From Streptomyces cavernae (GTDB taxonomy: Bacteria > Actinomycetota > Actinomycetes > Streptomycetales > Streptomycetaceae), in assembly GCF_004023625.1 (NCBI RefSeq), contig NZ_RPDJ01000007.1:186001-250000 (forward strand): a stretch of DNA of 64,000 nt, in the 5' to 3' direction. Of this stretch, positions 17,920 through 27,427 are shown piece by piece (the first letter of the stretch is position 1; the number at the start of each line of letters is the position of its first letter). The notes under the pieces were generated by a model. It was not told the DNA's origin. It searched no databases and saw only the letters and a program-made list of their open reading frames with translations. The translations under genes were made by a program, and so were the position numbers.

Positions 17920-19572
17920 ATGAACGCAGACAGCCGTACCAGGCTCAACCAGACGCCCGAGTGGACCGCGCTGGCCAAGCACCGCGAAGAGCTCGACGGC
18001 ACCCATCTGAGGGACCTGTTCGCGGCCGACCCCGGACGCGGCTCCGGATACACCCTCCAGGTCGGTGATCTGCACGTCGACTACTCCAAGCACCTGATCA
18101 CCGACGAGACACTCCGGCTGCTGCGCGAGCTGGCCGCGGCGACCGATGTGTTCGGCCTCAGGGACGCCATGTTCCGCGGCGAGAAGATCAACACGACGGA
18201 GGACCGCGCGGTGCTGCACACCGCGCTGCGCGCCCCCCGGGACGCGGTCGTCGAGGTCGACGGCGAGAACGTGGTGCCGGGCGTGCACGCCGTGCTCGAC
18301 AAGATGGCCGACTTCTCCGAGCGTGTCCGCTCCGGAGCCTGGACCGGCCACACCGGCAAGCGCATCAAGAACGTCGTCAACGTCGGCATCGGCGGCTCCG
18401 ACCTCGGCCCTGCCATGGCCTACGAGGTGCTGCGCTCCTACACCGACCGCGACCTCACTGTCCGCTTCGTGTCGAACGTCGACGGCGCCGACCTGCACGA
18501 GGCCGTACGGGACCTCGACGCCGCGGAGACACTCTTCATCATCGCCTCGAAGACGTTCACCACGATCGAGACGATCACCAACGCGACCTCCGCCCGCGAC
18601 TGGCTGCTCACCGAACTGAAGGCCGGACCGGAAGCCGTCGCCAAGCACTTCGTCGCGCTGTCCACGAACGCCGAGAAGGTCGGCGACTTCGGCATCGACA
18701 CGGCGAACATGTTCGAGTTCTGGGACTGGGTCGGCGGGCGCTACTCCTACGACTCCGCCATCGGCCTCTCCCTGATGATCGCCATCGGCCCGGACCGCTT
18801 CCGGGAGATGCTCGACGGCTTCCGACTGGTCGACGACCACTTCCGGACCGCGCCCGCCGAGGCCAACGTGCCGTTGCTGCTGGGCCTGTTGGGCATCTGG
18901 TACGGCAACTTCCACGACGCGCAGTCGCACGCCGTACTGCCGTACAGCCACTACCTCTCCAAGTTCGCCGCCTACCTCCAGCAGTTGGACATGGAGTCCA
19001 ACGGCAAGTACGTCACCCGTGACGGACAGGAGGTCGACTGGCAGACCGGACCGGTCGTCTGGGGCACGCCCGGTACCAACGGGCAGCACGCCTACTACCA
19101 ACTCATCCACCAGGGCACCAAGTTGATCCCGGCCGACTTCATCGGCTTCGCCGAGCCGGTCGCCGATCTGCGGCCGGGACTGGTGGCTCAGCACGACCTG
19201 CTGATGGCCAACTTCTTCGCGCAGACCCAGGCACTGGCCTTCGGTAAGACGCCGGACGAGGTGCGTGCGGAGGGTGTGCCCGAGGAACTGGTCGCGCACA
19301 AGACGTTCAAGGGAAACCACCCGACGACCACGATCCTCGCGCGTGAGCTGACCCCGTCGGTCCTCGGCCAGCTCATCGCCCTCTACGAGCACAAGGTGTT
19401 CGTCCAGGGCGCCGTGTGGAACATCGACTCCTTCGACCAGTGGGGCGTCGAACTCGGCAAGGTCCTCGCCAAGCGTGTCGAGCCCGCGCTGACCGAGGGC
19501 GTGGAGGTACCCGGACTGGACCCGTCGACGACGGCACTGGTCGCCAAGTACCGGGAGCTGCGCGGGCGTTGA
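17920..19572 (+). CDS. pgi: Glucose-6-phosphate isomerase
   Basis: A 550-residue phosphoglucose isomerase linking glycolysis and the pentose phosphate pathway. It carries NVGIGGSDLGPAMAYEVL, ASKTFTTIETITNA, the PGI signature region WVGGRYSYDSAIGLSLMIAI, the catalytic Glu region PVVWGTPGTNGQHAYYQLIH and KTFKGNHPTTTI. ATG 17920 (MNADSRTRLNQTPEW) was preferred over the in-frame start 63 bases upstream because of the GAGGCGGAAG box 8-9 nt before it. It lies convergent to the pgl-opcA-zwf-tal-tkt operon. Two genes using or making glucose-6-phosphate are therefore close together. Confidence 0.97.
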   Translation: MNADSRTRLNQTPEWTALAKHREELDGTHLRDLFAADPGRGSGYTLQVGDLHVDYSKHLITDETLRLLRELAAATDVFGLRDAMFRGEKINTTEDRAVLHTALRAPRDAVVEVDGENVVPGVHAVLDKMADFSERVRSGAWTGHTGKRIKNVVNVGIGGSDLGPAMAYEVLRSYTDRDLTVRFVSNVDGADLHEAVRDLDAAETLFIIASKTFTTIETITNATSARDWLLTELKAGPEAVAKHFVALSTNAEKVGDFGIDTANMFEFWDWVGGRYSYDSAIGLSLMIAIGPDRFREMLDGFRLVDDHFRTAPAEANVPLLLGLLGIWYGNFHDAQSHAVLPYSHYLSKFAAYLQQLDMESNGKYVTRDGQEVDWQTGPVVWGTPGTNGQHAYYQLIHQGTKLIPADFIGFAEPVADLRPGLVAQHDLLMANFFAQTQALAFGKTPDEVRAEGVPEELVAHKTFKGNHPTTTILARELTPSVLGQLIALYEHKVFVQGAVWNIDSFDQWGVELGKVLAKRVEPALTEGVEVPGLDPSTTALVAKYRELRGR

Positions 19573-19690
19573 GCCGCCGTCAGCGACCGGACCTGGCGGC
19601 GGTCAAATGGGGTGCACGGGGGTGGTTCTCCGGGCGACACTGCGGCACTGTGATCTCCCGGAGAACCGGAAGTACCGGAAGGACCCCCTC

Positions 19691-20173
19691 ATGGACCAGC
19701 TGCTGTCCGCGCTCGCGGATCCCGAGCGACTGAAGCTGTACGCGCGGATCGTGCTGGACGACCTCCCACCGCGTGAGGAGGACTCCGCGGCGGTGCGCAG
19801 ACACCTGGGGAGGCTGGTGAAGGCGGGACTCGTGGAACGGGACGAGGACGGCAATCTGCACGCCGATCCCGCCGTGTTCCGGCGCGGACGCAGCGCCGAG
19901 CCCGCGCCCTCCGGGGTGCCGCGCCGGCTCGTGGGTTTCTTCGCACAGGGGCGGCTGACGTCGATACCGGTGCGCCCGGTGGTCCGCCGGGAACTGCTGG
20001 TCCATCTCACCGGCACGCTCTTCGACGCGGACCGCAGCTATACCGAGCGCGAGATCAACGAGGCCTTCCGAACGGTCCACGACGACACCTCGGCGCTCCG
20101 CAGATACTGCGTCGAGACCGGTCTCCTGATACGGGAGCGGGACGGTTCCAGCTACCGCAGGGCGGAAGCGTAA
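19691..20173 (+). CDS. DUF2087 domain HTH protein
   Basis: A 160-residue protein. The N-terminal winged helix resembles ArsR repressors (LLSALADPERLKLYARIVLD, RHLGRLVKAGLVERDEDGN). The C-terminal DUF2087 has the signature FDADRSYTEREINEAFRTVH and the LRRYCVETGLL stretch. Such proteins are presumed regulators with unknown ligand. GGAAGGA 8 nt before the ATG. It ends at a bidirectional terminator shared with pgl. Confidence 0.85.
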   Translation: MDQLLSALADPERLKLYARIVLDDLPPREEDSAAVRRHLGRLVKAGLVERDEDGNLHADPAVFRRGRSAEPAPSGVPRRLVGFFAQGRLTSIPVRPVVRRELLVHLTGTLFDADRSYTEREINEAFRTVHDDTSALRRYCVETGLLIRERDGSSYRRAEA

Positions 20174-20203
20174 GGGCCCGGCACCTCGTGGTGCCGGGCC
20201 CTT
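20172..20203. terminator. Bidirectional terminator between DUF2087 gene and pgl
   Basis: Perfect 14-bp stem AAGGGCCCGGCACC / GGTGCCGGGCCCTT with TCGT loop. It lies between two convergent genes, ending in TT on both strands. Confidence 0.85.
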
Positions 20204-20221
20204 GTCACTGACGGGAGGACG

Positions 20222-21004
20222 TCACGCCACCGCCGGCGGATACAGCTCCGGAGGCAGTTGTGCGGCCGCCGCCGCGTCCAGCAGCCACAGCGTGCGTGAC
20301 CTGCCGTACGCGCCGGCGGCGGGGGCCTGGATCTCGCCCGCGCCCGACAGGGCGATGGCCACCGCCTTCGCCTTGTCCTCACCCGCCGCCAGCAGCCACA
20401 CCTCACGGGCCGCCCGGATCGCCGGCAGCGTGAGCGAGACACGTGTGGGCGGCGGCTTGGGCGCGCCGTGCACGCCCACCACCATGCGTTCCGTCTCCCG
20501 TACGGCCGGGTGTTCGGGGAACAGGGAGGCCACGTGGGTGTCCGGACCGACGCCGAGCATCAGCACGTCGAACGACGGCACCGCGCCGTGGTTCTCGGGC
20601 CGCGAGGCCTTCGCCAGCACGGCGGCGTACGCCTCGGCGGCGGAGTCCGCGTCGGCGCCCCACGGCCCGTCCGCGGCCGGCATCGCGTGCACCCGGGCGG
20701 GATCCAGCGGCACCGAGTCAAGCAACGCCTGGCGTGCCTGGGTGACATTGCGCTCCGGGTCGCCCTCCGGCAGGAACCGCTCGTCGCCCCACCACAGGTC
20801 GATCCGGCCCCAGTCGATGGCGTCCCGCGCGGGCGCCGCGGCGAGCGCCGCCAGCACGCCGTTGCCATTGCGGCCGCCGGTCAGCACGATCGACGCCGCG
20901 CCGCGTGAGGCCTGCGCGTCGACCACCTTGGTGATCAGCCGGGCCGCCGCGGCCTGGGCCATCAGCTCCTTGTCGCGGTGGACGACCAGTTGCGGGGGGC
21001 TCAC
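20222..21004 (-). CDS. pgl: 6-Phosphogluconolactonase
   Basis: A 260-residue SOL/DevB-type lactonase hydrolysing 6-phosphogluconolactone, second step of the oxidative pentose phosphate pathway. Motifs: IVLTGGRNGNGVLAAL, the WGRIDLWWGDERFLPEGDPE stretch and LMLGVGPDTHVASLFPEHPA. The family usually has GxGxDGHxASLFP; here the Asp-Gly of DGH reads PDTH, a mild variation. GTG start overlapping the opcA stop (GTGA). Last gene of the tkt-tal-zwf-opcA-pgl operon. Confidence 0.93.
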   Translation of the reverse strand: MSPPQLVVHRDKELMAQAAAARLITKVVDAQASRGAASIVLTGGRNGNGVLAALAAAPARDAIDWGRIDLWWGDERFLPEGDPERNVTQARQALLDSVPLDPARVHAMPAADGPWGADADSAAEAYAAVLAKASRPENHGAVPSFDVLMLGVGPDTHVASLFPEHPAVRETERMVVGVHGAPKPPPTRVSLTLPAIRAAREVWLLAAGEDKAKAVAIALSGAGEIQAPAAGAYGRSRTLWLLDAAAAAQLPPELYPPAVA

Positions 21005-22224
21005 TGCGGTGTCTCCGCCTTCTTGACCGGGGGCATCTGTGCCGGGGTCGGCCGGCTGACATCGCTGTCGTCCGAGGCGTCGCCCGACGCGTTTCCCGAT
21101 GTGCTCCCCGACGGGGGGACGGGCGGGGTGGCGGGCCGGGACAGAGGCGGTGCGGCGGGCGGCAGCGCCGGCGGGGACACCCGGTCCAAAGCCGCCGAGG
21201 CCTCGGAGGACGCAGCGGAGGACACCGCGTCCGGCAGGCCCGGAGTTCCACCGGTCGCCGGGGTTCGCGCCGCCGGGACCCTGGACACGGCCGGCCTGGC
21301 CCCGCCCAGCCGGTCCACCCCGAACCGCAGGGCGGACGCGTAGGTGTCGTCCGGGTCGAGCCGCCGCAGCTCCTCCGCGATCAGCTCGGACGTCTCACGG
21401 CGTTTGAGCGCCACCGCGCGGTCCGGCTGGCCAGGCAGCGCCAGCGTGGCCATCGCCCCGTCCGGCCGGTGCAGGGTAATGGGCCCACCGGTCGTCTCCA
21501 GCCGCACCTCGGTCAGGCCGGGGCCCGCGGAGACCCCGCGCCGGACGTGCACACGGAGCCGGTCGGCGAGCCACATGGCCAGCAGTTCCACGCTCGGGTT
21601 GAATTCCTCGCCCCACACCTCGGCGGAGATGACCTCGCAGGTCACCTGGTCGAGGGCGGCGGCCAGCATGGAGCGCCACGGGGTGATCCGGGTCCACGCC
21701 AGGTCGGTGTCGCCGGGCTCGTAGCTCTCGGCGCGGGCCCGCAGCTCATCGACGGGCTTCTCCGCCGCGTAGCTGTCGGTGACCCGGCGCTGCCCCAGGG
21801 CACCCAGCGGGTCCTTGGCCGGGTCGCGCGGGGCGCCCACCGACCACCAGACCACGACCGGGGCGTCCGGAAGCAGCAGCGGAAGCACCACGGAGTCGGC
21901 GTGGTCGGCCGTCTCGCCGTACAGCCGCAGCACCACCGTCTCGCCGGTGCCCGCGTCCGCGCCCACCCGGACCTCGGCGTCCAACCGGGACTGCGTGCGG
22001 TCGCGGGGGGTGCGCGAGACCCGCTTGATGACGACCAGGGTGCGCGAGGGGTGCTCGCGCGAGGCGTCCCCGGCCGCCTTCAGGGCGTCGTAGGCGTTCT
22101 CCTCGTCGGTGACGACGACGAGGGTGAGCACCATGCCCACGGCGGGTGTGCCGATGGCCCGGCGGGCCTTCACCAACGCCTTGTTGATTTTGCTGGCAGT
22201 GATGTCCGTGAGGTCTATCTTCAT
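21001..22224 (-). CDS. opcA: Glucose-6-phosphate dehydrogenase assembly protein OpcA
   Basis: A 407-residue OpcA, an actinobacterial and cyanobacterial protein needed to assemble or activate G6PD. The conserved core occupies about residues 1-310 (MKIDLTDITASKINKALVKA, then the PDAPVVVWWSVGAPRDPAKD and DLAWTRITPWRSMLAAALDQ stretches). The last ~95 residues are an unusual Pro/Ser/Ala-rich tail (SPPALPPAAPPLSRPATPP). Coupled to zwf by ATGA and to pgl by GTGA, so the three are made together. Confidence 0.92.
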   Translation of the reverse strand: MKIDLTDITASKINKALVKARRAIGTPAVGMVLTLVVVTDEENAYDALKAAGDASREHPSRTLVVIKRVSRTPRDRTQSRLDAEVRVGADAGTGETVVLRLYGETADHADSVVLPLLLPDAPVVVWWSVGAPRDPAKDPLGALGQRRVTDSYAAEKPVDELRARAESYEPGDTDLAWTRITPWRSMLAAALDQVTCEVISAEVWGEEFNPSVELLAMWLADRLRVHVRRGVSAGPGLTEVRLETTGGPITLHRPDGAMATLALPGQPDRAVALKRRETSELIAEELRRLDPDDTYASALRFGVDRLGGARPAVSRVPAARTPATGGTPGLPDAVSSAASSEASAALDRVSPPALPPAAPPLSRPATPPVPPSGSTSGNASGDASDDSDVSRPTPAQMPPVKKAETPQ

Positions 22225-23759
22225 GGCCGGCGCCAGCTCCGTCCGTTGCGCTGCAGCATCTCGTCCGCCTCGACCGGGCCCCAGGTGCCCGCCGGGTACT
22301 GTGCGGGCTTGCCGTGCTTGTCCCAGTACTGCTCGATCGGGTCGAGGATCCGCCAGGACAGCTCGACCTCCTCGGTCCTCGGGAAGAGGTTCGAGTCGCC
22401 GAGCAGCACGTCCAGGATCAGGCGCTCGTACGCCTCCGGGCTGGACTCGGTGAAGGACTCGCCGTAGGCGAAGTCCATCGACACGTCCCGGATCTCCATC
22501 GAGGTGCCCGGCACCTTGGAGCCGAAGCGGACCGTGACGCCCTCGTCGGGCTGGACGCGGATCACGACCGCGTTCTGGCCCAGTTCCTCGGTGGCGGTGG
22601 TGTCGAAGGGGGAGTGCGGGGCGCGCTGGAAGACGACCGCGATCTCGGTGACCCGGCGGCCGAGCCGCTTGCCGGTGCGCAGGTAGAAGGGGACGCCCGC
22701 CCAGCGGCGGTTGTCGACCTCGAGCTTGATCGCGGCGTAGGTGTCCGTCTTGGAGTCGGGGTCGGTGCCCTCCTCCTCGAGGTAGCCGACGGCCTTCTCG
22801 CCGCCCTGCCAGCCGGCCGCGTACTGCGCGCGCACGGTGTCCCTGCCCAGGTCCTTCGGCAGCTTGACCGCGCCGAGCACCTTGGTCTTCTCGGCCGCGA
22901 GCGCGTCCGCGTCGAAGGAGGAGGGCTCCTCCATGGCGGTCAGCGCCATCAGCTGCAGCAGGTGGTTCTGGATCACGTCACGGGCGGCGCCGATGCCGTC
23001 GTAGTAGCCCGCCCGGCCGCCGATGCCGATGTCCTCGGCCATCGTGATCTGGACATGGTCGACGAAGGACCGGTTCCAGATCGGCTCGAACATCTGGTTG
23101 GCGAAGCGCAGCGCCAGGATGTTCTGGACGGTCTCCTTGCCCAGGTAGTGGTCGATGCGGAAGACCTGGTCCGGGGCGAAGACCTCGTGGACGATCTCGT
23201 TCAGCTCCTGGGCGCTGGCGAGGTCATGGCCGAACGGCTTCTCGATGACCGCGCGCCGCCAGGAGCCGTTCGTCTGGTCGGCCAGCCCGTGCTTCTTCAG
23301 CTGCTGGATGACCACGGGGAAGGACTTCGGCGGTACGGAGAGGTAGAAGGCGAAGTTGCCGCCCGTGCCCTGCGCCTTGTCGAGCTCCTCGATGGTGGAG
23401 CGCAGCCGTTCGAAGGCCTCGTCGTCGTCGAAGGTGCCCTGGACGAAGCGCATGCCCTGGACGAGCTGCTGCCAGACCTCCTCGCGGAAGGGGGTGCGGG
23501 CGTGCTCCTTGACGGCGTCGTGGACCTCCTGCGCGAAGTCCTCGTGCTCCCACTCGCGGCGGGCGAACCCGACGAGGGAGAAACCCGGCGGAAGCAGCCC
23601 ACGATTGGCGAGGTCGTACACGGCGGGCATCAGCTTTTTACGTGACAAATCGCCCGTAACGCCGAAGATGACCAGGCCCGACGGCCCCGCGATACGCGGG
23701 AGCCGTCGGTCCGCGGCGTCACGGAGCGGGTTCGCTCCGGTGACCGGGGAAGGGGTCAA
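22221..23759 (-). CDS. zwf: Glucose-6-phosphate 1-dehydrogenase
   Basis: A 512-residue G6PD, the entry enzyme of the oxidative pentose phosphate pathway. NADP-binding motif VIFGVTGDLSRKKLMPAVYD, active-site signature FRIDHYLGKETVQN, and EKPFG with the conserved Lys. TTG start at 23759 with GGAGGG 9 nt upstream. The TTG is supported by the conserved early residues (NPLRDAADRRLPRIAGPSGL). It follows tal by 4 bases and overlaps opcA by ATGA. Confidence 0.97.
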   Translation of the reverse strand: MTPSPVTGANPLRDAADRRLPRIAGPSGLVIFGVTGDLSRKKLMPAVYDLANRGLLPPGFSLVGFARREWEHEDFAQEVHDAVKEHARTPFREEVWQQLVQGMRFVQGTFDDDEAFERLRSTIEELDKAQGTGGNFAFYLSVPPKSFPVVIQQLKKHGLADQTNGSWRRAVIEKPFGHDLASAQELNEIVHEVFAPDQVFRIDHYLGKETVQNILALRFANQMFEPIWNRSFVDHVQITMAEDIGIGGRAGYYDGIGAARDVIQNHLLQLMALTAMEEPSSFDADALAAEKTKVLGAVKLPKDLGRDTVRAQYAAGWQGGEKAVGYLEEEGTDPDSKTDTYAAIKLEVDNRRWAGVPFYLRTGKRLGRRVTEIAVVFQRAPHSPFDTTATEELGQNAVVIRVQPDEGVTVRFGSKVPGTSMEIRDVSMDFAYGESFTESSPEAYERLILDVLLGDSNLFPRTEEVELSWRILDPIEQYWDKHGKPAQYPAGTWGPVEADEMLQRNGRSWRRP

Positions 23760-23763
23760 GGTC

Positions 23764-24882
23764 TCAGCCCTCCGAGGGGGCGAGGCGCTGCAGCTCCGCC
23801 TCGGTCGACTTCAGCAGGTCGTTCCAGGAGGCCTCGAACTTGTCGACGCCCTCGTCCTCGAGCAGCTGGACCACCTCGTCGTAGGAGATCCCGATCTTCT
23901 CCAGCGCGGCGATCTCGGCGCGGGACTGCTCGTAGGTGCCGGCGATGGCGTTGCCGCGGATCTCGCCCTGCTCGGCGGTGGCCTGCAGGGTGGCCTCCGG
24001 CATGGTGTTCACCGTGTTCGGCGCGACCAGCTCGTCGACGTACAGCGTGGCCTTGTAGGCCGGGTCCTTCACACCGGTGGACGCCCACAGCGGACGCTGC
24101 TTGTTGGCGCCCGCGTTCTCCAGCGCGCTCCAGCGATCGGTGGAGAACACCTCTTCGTACGCCTGGTAGGCGAGCCGGGCGTTGGCGACACCCGCCTTGC
24201 CGCGCAGTGCCTTGGCCTCGTCGGTGCCGAGCGCGTCGATGCGCTTGTCGATCTCCGTGTCCACGCGGGAGACGAAGAAGGACGCCACCGAGTGGATCTT
24301 GGAGAGGTCCAGGCCGCGCTCCTTGGCCTTCTCCAGACCGGACAGGAAGGCGTCCATGACCTCGCGGTAGCGCTCCAGCGAGAAGATCAGCGTGACGTTG
24401 ACGCTGATGCCCAGGCCGATGACCTCGGTGATCGCCGGCAGGCCCGCGCGGGTGGCCGGGATCTTGATGAGCGTGTTGGGGCGGTCCACCAGCCAGGCCA
24501 GCTGCTTGGCCTCGGCGACGGTCGCCTTGGTGTCGTGCGCGAGCCGCGGGTCGACCTCGATGGAGACCCGGCCGTCCTGGCCGCCGGTCGCCTCGAAGAC
24601 CGGGTGCAGGATGTCGGCGGCGTCACGGACGTCCGCCGTGGTGATCATCCGGATGGCCTCTTCGACGGTGACCTTGCGGGCGGCGAGGTCGGAGACCTGC
24701 GCGTCGTAGCCGTCGCCCTGCGAGATCGCCTTCTGGAAGATCGTCGGGTTGGTGGTCACGCCCACGACGTGCTGCTGGTCGATCAGCTCGGCGAGGTTGC
24801 CGGACGTGATCCGCTGGCGCGACAGGTCGTCCAGCCAGATCGCGACGCCTTCCTCGGAGAGGCGCTTCAGTGCGTCTGTCAT
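23764..24882 (-). CDS. tal: Transaldolase
   Basis: A 372-residue transaldolase of the longer actinobacterial/cyanobacterial type. Motifs: GVTTNPTIFQKAISQ, the Schiff-base Lys region LIKIPATRAGLPAI and VNVTLIFSLERYREVMDAFL. ATG 24882 (MTDALKRLSEEG) was chosen; AGGAGA lies 10 nt upstream and the 27 upstream in-frame residues look non-coding. It lies 34 bases behind tkt. Confidence 0.96.
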   Translation of the reverse strand: MTDALKRLSEEGVAIWLDDLSRQRITSGNLAELIDQQHVVGVTTNPTIFQKAISQGDGYDAQVSDLAARKVTVEEAIRMITTADVRDAADILHPVFEATGGQDGRVSIEVDPRLAHDTKATVAEAKQLAWLVDRPNTLIKIPATRAGLPAITEVIGLGISVNVTLIFSLERYREVMDAFLSGLEKAKERGLDLSKIHSVASFFVSRVDTEIDKRIDALGTDEAKALRGKAGVANARLAYQAYEEVFSTDRWSALENAGANKQRPLWASTGVKDPAYKATLYVDELVAPNTVNTMPEATLQATAEQGEIRGNAIAGTYEQSRAEIAALEKIGISYDEVVQLLEDEGVDKFEASWNDLLKSTEAELQRLAPSEG

Positions 24883-24916
24883 GGAAAATGCATCTCCTAC
24901 GTGTCGTATATCAGCG

Positions 24917-27019
24917 TCAGCGCTGGGCTGCGGCGAGGGATTCCCGGGCGGCGGCGACCACATTCTCCGGAGTGAAACCGAACTCGCGGAAAAGGACCTT
25001 GCCGTCGGCCGACGCGCCGAAGTGCTCGAGGGAAACGATGCGACCGGTGTCGCCCACGAAACGGTGCCAGGTCAGCCCGATGCCGGCCTCCACCGCGACC
25101 CGGGCCTTCACCGACGGCAGAAGGACGCTGTCCCGGTACCCCTGGTCCTGCTCGTCGAACCACTCCACGGACGGCATGGAGACGACCCGCGTCGGGGTTC
25201 CCGCGGACTGCAACTGCTCGCGCGCCTCGACGGCGATGTGCACCTCGGAGCCGGTGGCGATCAGGATCACCTCGGGCTCGGCGGTCTTCCCGTCGGCGCC
25301 CTCCGCCTCGAACAGCACATAGCCGCCCCGCGCGGTGCCCTCGTTGGGCTCGTACGTCGGCACGCCCTGGCGGGTCAGCGCGAGGCCGTGCGGGGCGCCC
25401 TTGCCGAACTCCTTGGTGTACCGCTTGAGGATCTCGCGCCAGGCGATGGCGGTCTCGTTGGCGTCGGCCGGGCGGACGATGTTCAGACCCGGGATGGCAC
25501 GCAGCGAGGCGAGGTGCTCGATCGGCTGGTGGGTGGGGCCGTCCTCGCCCAGACCGATGGAGTCGTGCGTCCACACGTACGTCACCGGCAGGTGCATCAG
25601 CGCCGACAGACGTACGGCATTGCGCATGTAGTCGGAGAAGACGAGGAACGTGCCGCCGTAGATACGGGTGTTGCCGTGCAGCGCGATGCCGTTCATCTCC
25701 GCGGCCATCGAGTGCTCGCGGATGCCGTAGTGGATCGTGCGGCCGTAGGGGTTGGCCTCCGGCAGCGGGTTGTCGGCCGGCAGGAACGAACTCGTCTTGT
25801 CGATCGTGGTGTTGTTGGAGCCCGCCAAGTCGGCCGAGCCGCCCCACAGTTCGGGGATGACACCACCGAGCGCCTGCAGTACCTTGCCGGACGCCGCCCG
25901 CGTGGCGACCCCCTTGCCCGCCTCGAAGACCGGGAGCTTCTCCTCCCAGCCGGTGGGCAGCTCACCCTTGCTGACGCGGTCGAACTCCGCGGCGCGCTGG
26001 GGGTTGGCGGTGCGCCAGGCGGCGAAGGACTTCTCCCACTCGGCGCGGGCGTCCCGGGCGCGCTCGCCCAGCGAACGGGTGTGCTTGATGACGTCGTCCG
26101 CGACGTCGAAGGACTTCTCCGGGTCGAAGCCCAGGACGCGCTTGGTGGCCGCCACCTCCTCGTCGCCGAGGGCGGAGCCGTGGGCGGCCTCGGTGTTCTG
26201 CGCGTTCGGGGCGGGCCAGGCGATGATCGAACGCATCGCGATGAAGGACGGCTTGTCGGTGACCGCCTTGGCCTCCTCGATCGCCGCGTAGAGCGCGGCC
26301 GGATCCAGGTCGCCGTTGTCCTTCGGCGCCACCCGCTGCACGTGCCAGCCGTACGCCTCGTACCGCTTCACCGTGTCCTCGGAGACGGCCGTCTCGGTGT
26401 CGCCCTCGATCGAGATGTGGTTGTCGTCCCACAGCAGGATCAGATTGCCGAGCTTCTGGTGGCCGGCGAGCGAGGACGCCTCCGCTGAGATGCCCTCCTG
26501 CAGACAGCCGTCACCCGCAATGGCGAAGACGTGGTGGTCGAAGGGGGAGGTGCCCGGCTCGGCGTCCGGGTCGAACAGACCGCGCTCGTAGCGGGCCGCC
26601 ATGGCCATGCCCACCGCGTTGGCCACGCCCTGGCCGAGTGGGCCGGTGGTGGTCTCCACACCCTTGGTGTGGCCGTACTCCGGGTGACCGGGCGTCTTGC
26701 TGCCCCAGGTACGGAAGGCTTCCAGGTCCTCCAGCTCAAGGCCGAAACCGCCCAGGTACAGCTGGATGTAGAGGGTCAGGGACGAGTGGCCCGCGGACAG
26801 CACGAAACGGTCCCGGCCCGTCCAGTCGGTGTCCGACGGGTCGTGCCGCATCACCTTCTGGAAGAGGGTGTAGGCGGCCGGAGCCAGGCTCATCGCCGTA
26901 CCCGGATGGCCGTTGCCGACCTTCTGTACGGCATCGGCGGCCAGGATGCGAGCCGTGTCGACGGCCCGCTGGTCCAACTCGGTCCACTCGAGGTCTGTGG
27001 TGGTCGGCTTGGTGCTCAC
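24917..27019 (-). CDS. tkt: Transketolase
   Basis: A 700-residue thiamine-diphosphate enzyme of the non-oxidative pentose phosphate pathway. N-terminal KVGNGHPGTAMSLAPAAY, the second conserved patch GHTKGVETTTGPLGQGVANA, thiamine-binding GDGCLQEGISAEASSLAGH, and the transketolase signature YGRTIHYGIREHSMAAEMNG with the catalytic Glu. GTG start with AGAGGAG upstream. First gene of the minus-strand tkt-tal-zwf-opcA-pgl operon. Confidence 0.97.
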   Translation of the reverse strand: MSTKPTTTDLEWTELDQRAVDTARILAADAVQKVGNGHPGTAMSLAPAAYTLFQKVMRHDPSDTDWTGRDRFVLSAGHSSLTLYIQLYLGGFGLELEDLEAFRTWGSKTPGHPEYGHTKGVETTTGPLGQGVANAVGMAMAARYERGLFDPDAEPGTSPFDHHVFAIAGDGCLQEGISAEASSLAGHQKLGNLILLWDDNHISIEGDTETAVSEDTVKRYEAYGWHVQRVAPKDNGDLDPAALYAAIEEAKAVTDKPSFIAMRSIIAWPAPNAQNTEAAHGSALGDEEVAATKRVLGFDPEKSFDVADDVIKHTRSLGERARDARAEWEKSFAAWRTANPQRAAEFDRVSKGELPTGWEEKLPVFEAGKGVATRAASGKVLQALGGVIPELWGGSADLAGSNNTTIDKTSSFLPADNPLPEANPYGRTIHYGIREHSMAAEMNGIALHGNTRIYGGTFLVFSDYMRNAVRLSALMHLPVTYVWTHDSIGLGEDGPTHQPIEHLASLRAIPGLNIVRPADANETAIAWREILKRYTKEFGKGAPHGLALTRQGVPTYEPNEGTARGGYVLFEAEGADGKTAEPEVILIATGSEVHIAVEAREQLQSAGTPTRVVSMPSVEWFDEQDQGYRDSVLLPSVKARVAVEAGIGLTWHRFVGDTGRIVSLEHFGASADGKVLFREFGFTPENVVAAARESLAAAQR

Positions 27020-27427
27020 CCTGGGTCAGGGCTCCTCTCCACATACATGTCGAATGCCGGTGTTCTGGGACGCACCGGCCGTTGTCGAGCCTACCCCTGT
27101 GAGTACGCGCGTTTTTTCGAGTCGTCCCAGACTGCCGGACTGTCGGCGATCCGCCTCCCGCCACCGGGTGAGGCCCCTTCTGATGGATCTCCGAGCGTCG
27201 TTCTGGGTTTCGGCCATGGAATACGCAGCGGTTGATCGGAGTGCTCAATGCGGCCCGCGTGTTCCCCTCCGGCGCGTCCGCGCGCGCCGTCCCGGCCGCC
27301 TCTCCCAACACGGCCACCCCCCCCGCGAAGGCGGGTCTGGGCAACGTCTAGAGTGGCGTGGTACGCGCGAGCCTTTACCGGGTGTTCACACCCGGTGCTC
27401 GCTGGGATGTCTGTGTCAGGGGTGTGC
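27020..27427. other. Divergent promoter region between tkt and ctaB
   Basis: 408 bases without a gene. On the ctaB side it holds TAGAGT (27349-27354), a possible -10, and the perfect palindrome CCGGGTGTTCACACCCGG (27378-27395), 33 bases before the ctaB start. No clear tkt promoter was recognised. Confidence 0.6.
27378..27395. promoter_or_regulatory. 18-bp palindrome in the ctaB leader
   Basis: CCGGGTGT, two bases, ACACCCGG. It sits between a candidate -10 box and the ctaB start codon, a place suited to a repressor or an mRNA hairpin. No regulator is identified. Confidence 0.5.
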
